A DNA stretch of 7,398 nt. Source: Planctomycetota bacterium. Lineage in GTDB: Bacteria > Planctomycetota > SBBH01 > JAHFOU01. The DNA is taken from the NCBI GenBank assembly GCA_023261525.1, contig JAHFOU010000107.1:1-7398 (forward strand), given 5' to 3'. The position numbers were made by a program, and so were the translations under genes. A model generated the notes under the pieces. It saw only the letters and a list, made by a program, of their open reading frames with translations. It searched no databases and was not told the DNA's origin. How positions within the stretch are numbered: position 1 is the first letter of the stretch; the number at the start of each line of letters is the position of its first letter. This document shows positions 1 through 5,534 of the stretch, one piece after another.

Positions 1-113
1 GCGTTGATGCCGCCGTAGATCTCGCTGGAGGGGAAGATGAAGCCCCGGCGCTTGCAGAGGGAGGCCAGGGAGGCCATCAGGTCGGGGGCTTTGGCGGGCT
101 TCGGATCGCTCAT
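1..113 (-). CDS. glyQS: Glycine--tRNA ligase, N-terminal fragment (cut by window edge)
   Basis: This is the first 37 complete codons of a gene running off the left edge. The visible protein begins MSDPKPAKAPDLMASLASLC and continues into a KRRGFIFPSSEIYGG stretch (residues 21-35). That stretch is characteristic of the N-terminus of the homodimeric (alpha2, class IIc-like) bacterial/eukaryotic-type glycyl-tRNA synthetase, rather than the separate GlyQ/GlyS tetrameric form. The enzyme charges tRNA-Gly with glycine in the cytoplasm. The ATG (111-113) overlaps the TGA stop of the upstream metallo-beta-lactamase-fold gene (110-112) as ATGA, so translational coupling is possible. No Shine-Dalgarno is visible. 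However, a TAGAAT hexamer lies 9 bases before the ATG inside the end of the upstream gene, so the gene may also have its own near-leaderless promoter. Only the N-terminal signature is visible; the catalytic motifs are outside the window. Confidence 0.88.
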   Translation of the reverse strand, partial: MSDPKPAKAPDLMASLASLCKRRGFIFPSSEIYGGIN

Positions 114-931
114 GGCCGCTGGATTCTAACGGTTTCCCCCTCGGCGGCCAGACCGAAGCCGAGGGCCCTCAGTTCCGCCCGCTCGGGGCCGTCCTCCAGC
201 AGGGGGTTGGAGTGGTTGAGGTGGAGGAAGCGGACCTTGGCCGCATGGTCCTTGAGGATCTCCATGGCCTCCTTCACGGGGGGGTGGCCCAGGGACTTCT
301 GGTCCCGGCCCTTGAGCTCCCCGTCGGCCCAGAAGGTCCCGTCCAGGAAGGCGAGGTCCGCGGCGGCGATCTCCTCCATCATCCGGGGCGTATAGGCGTC
401 GAAGTCGGGGATGAAGAGGACCCGGCGCCCGCCGGATTCCAGGCGCCAGCCGACCGTGTCCGCGTCCTCGTTGCGGTGGGGGACCTGGAAGGACGTCGCC
501 TTCAGGCCGGGCATTTCCAGTCCAGCCTCCTTGAGGACGATCTCCCCGCGGTCCAGGAGGTGGCGGAAGGGCTTGTTGGCCTGGAGGAATGCGCCCATGG
601 CGTCCGTGCAGTGGACCGGGAGGGCCTTGGCCGAGAGGGCCTCCCTCCCCAGGAAGGCCAGGCCCAGGTAGTGCCCGAGGTGGGCATGGGTCAGGAGGAT
701 GGCGGCGGGCACGGCCGAGCCGGTGCGGGCCTTCAGGAGGGCGGACTGGCGGGGGAAATCCGGCGTGCAGTCCAGGAGGACGGCCGGGGCGCCCTCGGCG
801 GCCTGGACGGCCAGGCAGGAGGCCATCCGGGCCAGGGCTGGATCCGTCCGGGCGGCCCCGCAACGCCGGCAGTCGCACCCGGGATGGGGGACTCCCCCGT
901 CCTGGGCCGTTCCCAAGAGGTGGACTTGCAT
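110..931 (-). CDS. PqqB-like metallo-beta-lactamase-fold hydrolase
   Basis: A 273-residue protein of the metallo-beta-lactamase superfamily, closest by eye to the PqqB-like branch. It opens with MQVHLLGTAQDGGVPHPGC, followed by the CxCxxC cluster C19-x-C21-x2-C24, which in PqqB holds a structural zinc. The metal-binding loop is H82-A-H84-L-G-H87, so the aspartate of the usual HxHxDH is glycine here. Other likely ligands or conserved sites are H152 (VPHRNED), D176 (IPDFD), H216 (LGHPP) and the C-terminal HLNHSNP (237-243). The ATG at 931 was chosen because family homology begins exactly there; the frame is open further upstream, but that would run through the divergent carboxypeptidase gene. 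A TATACT hexamer lies 6 bases before the ATG with no Shine-Dalgarno. The 3' end overlaps glyQS as ATGA. There are no pqqA, C, D or E genes alongside, so a role in PQQ synthesis is not supported; the substrate is unknown. Confidence 0.85.
   Translation of the reverse strand: MQVHLLGTAQDGGVPHPGCDCRRCGAARTDPALARMASCLAVQAAEGAPAVLLDCTPDFPRQSALLKARTGSAVPAAILLTHAHLGHYLGLAFLGREALSAKALPVHCTDAMGAFLQANKPFRHLLDRGEIVLKEAGLEMPGLKATSFQVPHRNEDADTVGWRLESGGRRVLFIPDFDAYTPRMMEEIAAADLAFLDGTFWADGELKGRDQKSLGHPPVKEAMEILKDHAAKVRFLHLNHSNPLLEDGPERAELRALGFGLAAEGETVRIQRP
123..128 (-). promoter_or_regulatory. Candidate -10 element for glyQS
   Basis: The minus strand reads TAGAAT here, with 9 bases between it and the glyQS ATG at 113. 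The same hexamer serves as the candidate -10 of the tRNA-Thr promoter in this window. The -35 hexamer at a 17-base spacing (CTGGCC) is poor. It lies inside the last codons of the upstream gene, so it could be coincidence, but the spacing matches the flgF/flgG-like gene's promoter exactly. Confidence 0.4.
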
Positions 932-937
932 GCCGGA

Positions 938-943
938 AGTATA
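938..943 (-). promoter_or_regulatory. Candidate -10 element, metallo-beta-lactamase-fold gene
   Basis: The minus strand reads TATACT, ending 6 bases before the ATG at 931. A start site 6-7 bases downstream of the hexamer would fall on the A of the ATG itself, giving a leaderless mRNA. No clear -35 is visible, and the upstream DNA is shared with the divergent promoter. Confidence 0.6.
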
Positions 944-964
944 GTCCTGGGCCCCGTTTGCCGA

Positions 965-970
965 TATCCT
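965..970 (+). promoter_or_regulatory. Candidate -10 element, D-Ala-D-Ala carboxypeptidase gene
   Basis: TATCCT is followed by 7 bases and then the ATG at 978. The predicted start site is at or one base before the ATG. The two divergent -10 elements are only 21 bases apart, so polymerase could probably not occupy both promoters at once. Confidence 0.45.
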
Positions 971-977
971 GAGAGCC

Positions 978-1736
978 ATGATGCGTCTGCTTGTCGTCGC
1001 TGTCCTTCTGCCTGGTCTGGTCGATGCCGCTGTGGGCGCGCCCTCGGCCCTGGTGGTGGATGCCCAGACCGGCCGTGCCGTCTTCGCCCGGGGCGCCGAT
1101 GCCCCCCGGCCCCCGGCCAGCACCACCAAGCTCATGACGGCCCTGCTGGCCTGCGAGCGCCTGGCCCCCGATGCCCTCCTGACCGTCTCGGCCCGGGCGG
1201 CCTCCATGCCCCGCACCAAGGCCGACCTCCGCGCCGGGCGCCGCTACCGTGTGAGGGACCTGGTCCAGGCCCTGCTCGTGGGCTCCTCGAACGACGCCGC
1301 CGTGGTCCTGGCCGAGGGGGTCGCCGGGTCCGAGGCCCGCTTTGCGGAGCTCATGACCCGCCGGGCCCGGGAGCTGGGCTGCCGCAACACCCGCTTCCTG
1401 AACGCCAGCGGGCTGAATGCCCGGGGTCAGGTCTCCACCTGCCGGGACCTGCTCGCCATCCTGGCCGCCGCCCGCCGCCATGAGCTGGTGGAGGGCGCGC
1501 TCCAGGATCCCTCCTTCACCCTGGTGCATGCGGACGGGGGGCGCACCGTCATGGACAACCACAACAAGCTCCTGGGGGACTATGCCGCCGCCCCGGTGGG
1601 CAAGACGGGGTACACCCGCGCGGCCCGGCACTGCTTTGCCGGCCTCTTCCGCAAGGAGGGCAGGACCTATTACGTCTCCTGCATGGGAAGCTCCCGCTTC
1701 TGGCCGGATCTGAGGGCTTTGACCGAGATCCCCTAG
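978..1736 (+). CDS. D-alanyl-D-alanine carboxypeptidase, short S11 family
   Basis: A 252-residue penicillin-binding-protein-type serine peptidase (family S11) that removes the terminal D-alanine from peptidoglycan stem peptides in the periplasm. All three active-site motifs are present: S48-T-T-K51 (SxxK, with the nucleophilic serine), S103-S-N105 (SxN) and K209-T-G211 (KTG), the last preceded by the family's NHNKLL element (194-199). Residues 1 to about 20 (MMRLLVVAVLLPGLVDAAVG) look like a Sec signal peptide. The protein ends soon after the catalytic domain. It lacks the C-terminal beta domain and membrane-anchoring helix of E. coli DacA (about 400 residues), so it is probably soluble in the periplasm. 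Two ATGs lie in tandem (978 and 981); the first is taken. There is no Shine-Dalgarno; a TATCCT sits 7 bases upstream. It appears to be a single-gene unit, followed by a 95-base gap. A DacB/PbpG-like endopeptidase role cannot be excluded from sequence alone. Confidence 0.9.
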   Translation: MMRLLVVAVLLPGLVDAAVGAPSALVVDAQTGRAVFARGADAPRPPASTTKLMTALLACERLAPDALLTVSARAASMPRTKADLRAGRRYRVRDLVQALLVGSSNDAAVVLAEGVAGSEARFAELMTRRARELGCRNTRFLNASGLNARGQVSTCRDLLAILAAARRHELVEGALQDPSFTLVHADGGRTVMDNHNKLLGDYAAAPVGKTGYTRAARHCFAGLFRKEGRTYYVSCMGSSRFWPDLRALTEIP

Positions 1737-1748
1737 TTCGTCAGTCAG

Positions 1749-1777
1749 CGTAACTCCTTGTAAATAATTTAGTTACG
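1749..1777. repeat. Inverted repeat with AT-rich centre upstream of xdhC
   Basis: Perfect 7-base arms CGTAACT (1749-1755) and AGTTACG (1771-1777) flank a 15-base AT-rich spacer that itself contains the palindrome AAATAATTT (1762-1770). This is the most AT-rich spot in an otherwise very GC-rich window. It lacks a GC stem plus T tract, so it does not look like an intrinsic terminator for the carboxypeptidase gene. An operator for a dimeric regulator of the downstream operon is the likelier reading. Confidence 0.45.
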
Positions 1778-1779
1778 GC

Positions 1780-1794
1780 TCAGCATCTTGCTGA
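1780..1794. repeat. Short palindrome TCAGCA-TCT-TGCTGA overlapping the xdhC -35
   Basis: Perfect 6-base arms are separated by 3 bases, and the right arm covers the candidate -35 hexamer TTGCTG (1788-1793). A protein bound here would block the promoter. As RNA it would be a small hairpin, but it lies upstream of the predicted start site, so a DNA-level role is more likely. Confidence 0.4.
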
Positions 1795-1816
1795 ACGTCA
1801 GGCCCTGCTCTATACT
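1788..1816 (+). promoter_or_regulatory. Promoter of the xdhC - zinc ribbon - gckA operon
   Basis: The -35 TTGCTG (1788-1793), a 17-base spacer and the -10 TATACT (1811-1816) form the best-spaced mRNA promoter in the window. Initiation 6-7 bases downstream would begin near 1823, leaving about 9 bases before the ATG at 1832 (or about 6 before the GTG at 1829) and no room for a Shine-Dalgarno sequence. Confidence 0.6.
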
Positions 1817-1831
1817 GGGGGCATCGCCGTG

Positions 1832-2671
1832 ATGGACATCTTTGAGGAAATCGTGCGTTTGAGGGAACGGGGTGTGAGAGCCTCCTTGGCCACGGTGGTT
1901 CAGGCCCAGGGTTCCACCCCGGGCTCCATCCAGTCCCGCATGCTGGTGCCTGAGGAGGGGCCCGTCCTGGGCACCGTCGGGGGGGGATGCCTGGACGCCG
2001 AGGTCCTGGCCTTGGCCCGCAAGACCCTGGCCGACGAGGAATGCCGGACCTTCACCTATGACCTGAGCGGGCCCGAGGCCGAGGAGAGCGGGCTGGCCTG
2101 CGGGGGCCGGGTCACGGTCTTCGTCGAGCCCATCACCCTGCCCAGGGCCGTCGTTTTCGGGGCCGGCCACGTGGGCCAGATGCTCTGCCGGGCCGCCGCC
2201 CTGGCCGGGTTCCGCGTCACCGTGATCGACGACCGGGAGAGCTTCGCCAACCGCCACCGCTTCCCCGAGGCCTCCGAGATCCTGGTCCGCCCTCTTTCGG
2301 GCCCTTTTGAGGATCTGGGCGTCAACGCCTCCACCCACCTGCTCCTGGTGACCCGGGGGCACAAGCATGACCGGGACATCCTGGCCTGGGCGGCCGTCCA
2401 GCCGGCAGGCTACGTCGGCATGATCGGGTCGGGGGCCAAGCGCAAGGCCCTCTTCGAGGCCCTCGGCGCCGAAGGGGTTCCGGCGGAGGCTCTGGCGAGG
2501 GTCAGGACGCCCATGGGGCTGGATGTCGGGGCGAGGACCCCGGGGGAGATCGCGGTGGCCATCGTCGCGGAGATGATCGCCGTGCGCCGCCGTGCCCCCC
2601 TGCAGGAACGCGTGTTCGCGGTGAACCGGAAGGCGGAAGAGGCTCGAACGGCGGGAGGAGGAACGCGATGA
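1832..2671 (+). CDS. xdhC: XdhC/CoxI-family molybdenum hydroxylase accessory protein
   Basis: A 279-residue XdhC-like protein. Family members bind molybdenum cofactor, assist its sulfuration and pass it to xanthine dehydrogenase or related hydroxylases in the cytoplasm. The N-terminal XdhC_CoxI domain carries G27-S-T-P-G31 and VGGGC (49-53), with CGG at 90-92. The C-terminal Rossmann domain starts at about 105 with GAGHVG (110-115) and continues through RGHKHD (175-180), YVGMIGSGAKR (194-204) and the conserved PMGLDVGA stretch (227-234). Length is normal for the two-domain form. The ATG at 1832 was chosen over an in-frame GTG directly before it (1829). No Shine-Dalgarno is present, and a promoter ends 15 bases upstream. 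No hydroxylase subunit gene is in the window, so the client enzyme is unknown. The stop overlaps the next gene as ATGA. Some XdhC relatives serve selenium-dependent hydroxylases or CO dehydrogenase, and this cannot be distinguished here. Confidence 0.88.
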   Translation: MDIFEEIVRLRERGVRASLATVVQAQGSTPGSIQSRMLVPEEGPVLGTVGGGCLDAEVLALARKTLADEECRTFTYDLSGPEAEESGLACGGRVTVFVEPITLPRAVVFGAGHVGQMLCRAAALAGFRVTVIDDRESFANRHRFPEASEILVRPLSGPFEDLGVNASTHLLLVTRGHKHDRDILAWAAVQPAGYVGMIGSGAKRKALFEALGAEGVPAEALARVRTPMGLDVGARTPGEIAVAIVAEMIAVRRRAPLQERVFAVNRKAEEARTAGGGTR

Positions 2672-2913
2672 TTACGAAGGGACACATCCGTGTGAGAGGG
2701 CCGGGCCGATCCCCGGGCAAGAGCCTGCTGGCCCGCAGCGAGGAGCAGGAGACGGCCGCACCGGGTTGGGACCCTTCGGCCGTGACCTGCCAGGGGTGCA
2801 AGTATCCCAACCAGGTCAGCCATGCCTTCTTCATCCTGGGGGTCAAGCAACTCTATTGCCGCCGTTGCGGGCACATGATCGACCGCGAAGGCCGCGAGGT
2901 CTCCCCGGCCTAG
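2668..2913 (+). CDS. Small zinc-ribbon protein, function unknown
   Basis: An 81-residue protein I do not recognise by name. Its N-terminal 30 residues are basic and probably disordered (MITKGHIRVRGPGRSPGK). A single zinc ribbon follows, with knuckles C41-Q-G-C44 and C64-R-R-C67-G and a hydrophobic AFFILGVKQLY strand between them. The tail is short. The pattern is a four-cysteine zinc site of the kind used in nucleic-acid or protein contacts; no catalytic motif is visible. The ATG overlaps the xdhC TGA as ATGA and has a strong Shine-Dalgarno GGAGGAGG (2654-2661) 6 bases upstream, which supports it as a real gene despite its size. Its TAG stop shares a base with the GTG start of the glycerate kinase gene (TAGTG). 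It is therefore the tightly coupled middle gene of the operon. Whether it is linked to XdhC function or merely co-transcribed is unknown. Confidence 0.75.
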   Translation: MITKGHIRVRGPGRSPGKSLLARSEEQETAAPGWDPSAVTCQGCKYPNQVSHAFFILGVKQLYCRRCGHMIDREGREVSPA

Positions 2914-4202
2914 TGCCGCCGGACCCGGGCTCGGACGCGCGGGCCGTCTTCCAGGCCGCCCTCCAGGCGGTCGAGCCCGGTCGTCTCGTCCGGGAGGCCT
3001 TGGCCTTCGAGGGCGGCGGGATCTTCTGCGGCGGGCGCCGTTTCCCCCTGGCCTCCTCCTCCCGCATCGTGGTCGTGGGCGCGGGCAAGGCCGCGGCCTC
3101 CATGGCCTCGGCGGTGGAGGGCATCCTCGGGGGACGCATCTCCGGCGGGCTCATCCTGCCGGTGGAAGGCACCGAGAAGCCCCTGACCCGCCTGGACAGC
3201 CTGTCCTGCGCCCATCCCGTCCCGGATGCCCGCTCGGCCCAGGGGACCCGGAGCCTTCTGGCCGCCGTCTCCGGCCTCAGCCCGGACGACCTGGTCATCG
3301 CCTGCTGGTCCGGCGGGGGATCGTCCTGCCTGGGCCTTCCGGTGGAGGGGATCTCCCCGGAGGATCTGGCCGTCGCCACCCGTCTCCTCCTGGCCAACCA
3401 CTTCCAGATCCACCAGCTCAACCAGGTCCGCCGCGTCTGCCTTCAGGCGGGGGACGGCGGTGTGGCGCGCGCGGCGGCCCCGGCCAGGATCCTGGCCCTG
3501 GTGCTCTGCGACGCGGAGATGGCGGATGTGGCCTCGGGTCCGACGATGCCGGGCGCCTTCGGCCTGGACGGCGTGATCGCGGGGCTCAGGAACTGGAGGG
3601 TCTGGGAGAAGCTCCCGGAGGGGATCCGCGTGCGGCTCGCCGCCCTGGAAGGCAAGGATCACCGGAAGTCCCTGGATCCCGCCGCCCGCCAGCGCGTGTA
3701 CCACGTCTCCGTCGGGGACGGGCTGGCGGCGGCCGAGGCCGCGCTCCACGAGCTCCGTCAGCGGGGTTATGCGGCGACCCTGGCCGATCAGCCCCTGCAG
3801 TGGGAGGCCCGGATGGCCGGCGTCGCGCTGGGCCGCCAGCTGAAGGCGATGGGGAAGGGGCCCCAGGCCCTGGTGGCCCTGGGCGAGACGACGGTGGCGG
3901 TGAAGGGCTCCGGGCGGGGCGGGCGCAACCAGGAGCTGGCCCTGGCGGCGGCCCTGGAGCTGGCGGGGGAGGAGGGCGTCGCGTTCCTGGCCGCCGGGAC
4001 GGACGGGGTGGACGGGAGCTCGGACGCGGCGGGGGCGGTGGTGACGGGGCAGACCTGCGCCCGCAAGCCCGACGCCGACGCCGCGAAGGGGGCCTTGGAG
4101 GCCAACGACAGCCACGCCTTCTTCCTGGAGCGGCCCGAGCGCCTGGTCACCGGGCCGACGGGGACCAACGTGGCCGACCTGGTGGTGGCGATCAGGCGCT
4201 GA
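2913..4202 (+). CDS. gckA: Glycerate 2-kinase, GckA/TtuD (DUF4147-MOFRL) family
   Basis: A 429-residue protein of the family that phosphorylates D-glycerate with ATP to 2-phosphoglycerate, feeding serine, glyoxylate or tartrate carbon into glycolysis; relatives are often labelled hydroxypyruvate reductase. The N-terminal DUF4147 domain shows GAGKAAASM (56-64), HPVPD (101-105), SGGGSS (133-138) and ASGPT (207-211). The C-terminal MOFRL domain shows GETTV (324-328), GRGGRNQE (334-341), GTDGVDGSSDAAGA (362-375) and TGPTGTN (413-419). K59 and R338, in the GxGK and GGRNQE motifs, are kept. The central VRKHLSxxKGG and SDVxGD motifs usual in the family are degenerate here (VRRVCLQAGDGG, CDAEMAD). 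The GTG at 2913 was chosen because it overlaps the previous stop (TAGTG) and gives the normal family length; the frame is open upstream but would overlap the zinc-ribbon gene. The Shine-Dalgarno is weak, so re-initiation after the preceding gene is likely. The 3' end overlaps hisS by 11 bases. Confidence 0.85.
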   Translation: MPPDPGSDARAVFQAALQAVEPGRLVREALAFEGGGIFCGGRRFPLASSSRIVVVGAGKAAASMASAVEGILGGRISGGLILPVEGTEKPLTRLDSLSCAHPVPDARSAQGTRSLLAAVSGLSPDDLVIACWSGGGSSCLGLPVEGISPEDLAVATRLLLANHFQIHQLNQVRRVCLQAGDGGVARAAAPARILALVLCDAEMADVASGPTMPGAFGLDGVIAGLRNWRVWEKLPEGIRVRLAALEGKDHRKSLDPAARQRVYHVSVGDGLAAAEAALHELRQRGYAATLADQPLQWEARMAGVALGRQLKAMGKGPQALVALGETTVAVKGSGRGGRNQELALAAALELAGEEGVAFLAAGTDGVDGSSDAAGAVVTGQTCARKPDADAAKGALEANDSHAFFLERPERLVTGPTGTNVADLVVAIRR

Positions 4203-5484
4203 AGCGCTTGCCCAGGTCCTCGGCCGCGTCCTCCACGGACAGGGGCTGGCCCGAGGTGCGGGTCTTCAGGTGCTTGATCACGACCTTCCCGTCCGCCTCC
4301 AGGAGGGCGGCGAAAGGGATGCCCAGGACCTCGTCGGCCGTCTTGAGCTGGGCTACGAGCTTGCCCGGCTCGGGCTGGACGACCACGTTGAGGCCCTTGG
4401 CCCTCAGGGCGGCGCCCAGCGCGAAGGCCCTCTCCTGCAGGGCGGCTTCCGTCAGCGGCACGAAGACCTGGGGGCTTCCGCCGGCGGCCAGGGGGACGTT
4501 CTTCTCCTTCAGGACCAGCAGGAGCCGCTCAAATCCGATGGAAAAGCCCACGGCCGGGACCGGCGTCCCCAGGAAGCGCCCGATCAGGCCGTCGTACCGC
4601 CCGCCCCCGGCCATGGCGCCGGAGAACTCCGCCATGCGGACCTCGAAGATGGGGCCGGTGTAGTAGCCCTGGCCGCGGACCAGATGGGGATCGAAGACCA
4701 CCTTGGCCTGGCCCTCGGTGAGTTTTTGGATGGAAGCCATCGCGGCGGCGGCCTCGGGATGGAGCTTGGCCAGGTCCCCGGGAGCCTGGAGGGCGGCGAG
4801 CAGGGCGGCGCTCTGGGCCTCCGGGATGCCCCGCTCCGCCAGTTCCTTGCGGACGCCCTCCTCCTGGATCTTGTCCAGCTTGTCGAGGGCGATGAGGGCG
4901 GTCGGGTGCTTTTCGTCCGGGATGCCGGCCTGGTTCAGGAAGGCGGTCAGGAGGCGCCGGTCGTTCAGATGGACGCGGAAGCCCTCGCCGAGCAGGGTGC
5001 GGAAGACCTCGGCCGTGGCCAGGATGACTTCGGCCTCCAGGGCCGGGGAGGCGGAGCCCACCACGTCCACGTCGCACTGCATGAACTCCCGGAAGCGGCC
5101 CTTCTGGGGGCGGTCGGCCCGCCAGACCGGGCCGATGTGCTGGCAGCGGAAGATGGGCGGGAGCTTGGCCCGGTTGGCGGCGTAGAAGCGGGCCAGGGGG
5201 AGGGTGAGGTCGAAGCGCAACGCGAGATCGGAGAGGCCCTCGCCGGCGCCCTTGGCCTCCTCCAGCTTCTCCCCGCGCTTCAGGACCTCGAACATCAGCT
5301 TCTCGTTCTCGGGGTCGCTGCCGCGGAGGACCTCGACCTTCTCCAGGGCAGGCGTCTCGATCGGGGCATAGCCGTACTTCGCGTAGATGCCCCGGATCCG
5401 GTCCGCCAGCGCCAGGCGCTCCCGGTAGTCCTCCGGGAGGTGGTCGCGCATGCCATTCGGAGGCTGGGGGGGCTGGACGGCCAT
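4192..5484 (-). CDS. hisS: Histidine--tRNA ligase
   Basis: A 430-residue class II aminoacyl-tRNA synthetase that charges tRNA-His in the cytoplasm. Landmarks in order are the N-terminal PPNGMRDHLPED (8-19); LRFDLTLPLARF (89-100); motif 2 from FRCQHIGPVWRADRP (112-126) to REFMQCDVDVVG (132-143); histidine motif RGQGYYTG (270-277); AGGGRYDGL (292-300); and motif 3 GFSIGFERLL (313-322). The anticodon-binding domain runs from about 337 to the end. The usual RGLDYYTG is RGQGYYTG, resembling the RGMGYYTG form I associate with actinobacterial enzymes, so this is a subfamily trait rather than damage. The ATG at 5484 keeps the conserved PxGxRD start; an internal ATG at 5451 would remove part of it. 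TATGAT lies 8 bases before the ATG with no Shine-Dalgarno. The gene is divergent from the flgF/flgG-like gene and convergent with gckA, whose last 11 bases it overlaps. Confidence 0.96.
   Translation of the reverse strand: MAVQPPQPPNGMRDHLPEDYRERLALADRIRGIYAKYGYAPIETPALEKVEVLRGSDPENEKLMFEVLKRGEKLEEAKGAGEGLSDLALRFDLTLPLARFYAANRAKLPPIFRCQHIGPVWRADRPQKGRFREFMQCDVDVVGSASPALEAEVILATAEVFRTLLGEGFRVHLNDRRLLTAFLNQAGIPDEKHPTALIALDKLDKIQEEGVRKELAERGIPEAQSAALLAALQAPGDLAKLHPEAAAAMASIQKLTEGQAKVVFDPHLVRGQGYYTGPIFEVRMAEFSGAMAGGGRYDGLIGRFLGTPVPAVGFSIGFERLLLVLKEKNVPLAAGGSPQVFVPLTEAALQERAFALGAALRAKGLNVVVQPEPGKLVAQLKTADEVLGIPFAALLEADGKVVIKHLKTRTSGQPLSVEDAAEDLGKRFSA
4193..4210 (+). other. Small hairpin across the convergent stop codons
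   Basis: A GCGC-TGAA-GCGC hairpin (4196-4207) extends by a G-U, an A-U and a C-G pair to a 7-pair stem whose loop contains the gckA TGA. There is no T tract, so it is at best a weak transcription end or a 3' end-stabilising structure. In the hisS transcript the G-U pair becomes an A-C mismatch, so the stem is weaker there. Confidence 0.25.
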
Positions 5485-5492
5485 GGGGCGGG

Positions 5493-5498
5493 ATCATA
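5493..5498 (-). promoter_or_regulatory. Candidate -10 element for hisS
   Basis: The minus strand reads TATGAT, one mismatch from TATAAT, ending 8 bases before the hisS ATG at 5484. Initiation 6-7 bases downstream would leave an untranslated leader of only about 2 bases. No convincing -35 is visible. Confidence 0.55.
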
Positions 5499-5519
5499 GC
5501 CTGAGCGCCAAACGTGGGC

Positions 5520-5525
5520 TATACT
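5520..5525 (+). promoter_or_regulatory. Candidate -10 element for the flgF/flgG-like gene
   Basis: TATACT ends 9 bases before the ATG at 5535. The intervening bases are TCGGGGGCC, which is not a convincing Shine-Dalgarno and would be too close to the ATG. The predicted leader is about 3-4 bases. No good -35 is seen 16-18 bases upstream. Confidence 0.55.
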
Positions 5526-5534
5526 TCGGGGGCC

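Noticed and set aside
932..1219. N-terminal extension of the MBL-fold protein upstream of residue 1
   Set aside because: The extra 96 residues are Arg/Ala-rich without homology and lie antisense to the start of the carboxypeptidase gene; family similarity begins at the ATG at 931.
212..1483. Long plus-strand open frame antisense to the MBL-fold gene
   Set aside because: Low-complexity composition (Gly/Arg/Pro/Glu), no recognisable domain, and it overlaps two well-supported genes.
126..1631. Long open frame on the minus strand (about 500 codons)
   Set aside because: It crosses the MBL-fold gene and the carboxypeptidase in other frames, is extremely rich in Pro/Gly/Arg and shows no family motif. 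It is a GC-rich shadow of the real genes.
2766..2912. N-terminal extension of the glycerate kinase
   Set aside because: It would overlap the zinc-ribbon gene in another frame and exceed the family length; the GTG at 2913 gives a TAGTG overlap and a normal length.
2910..4115. Minus-strand open frame of about 400 codons opposite gckA
   Set aside because: Shadow of gckA with biased composition and no motifs.
4270..5499. Plus-strand open frame of about 409 codons opposite hisS
   Set aside because: Leu/Gly/Glu-rich shadow frame of a clear histidyl-tRNA synthetase gene.
5514..5534. Earlier in-frame GTG start for the flagellar gene
   Set aside because: It lies upstream of the TATACT -10 element and adds 7 residues without family similarity.
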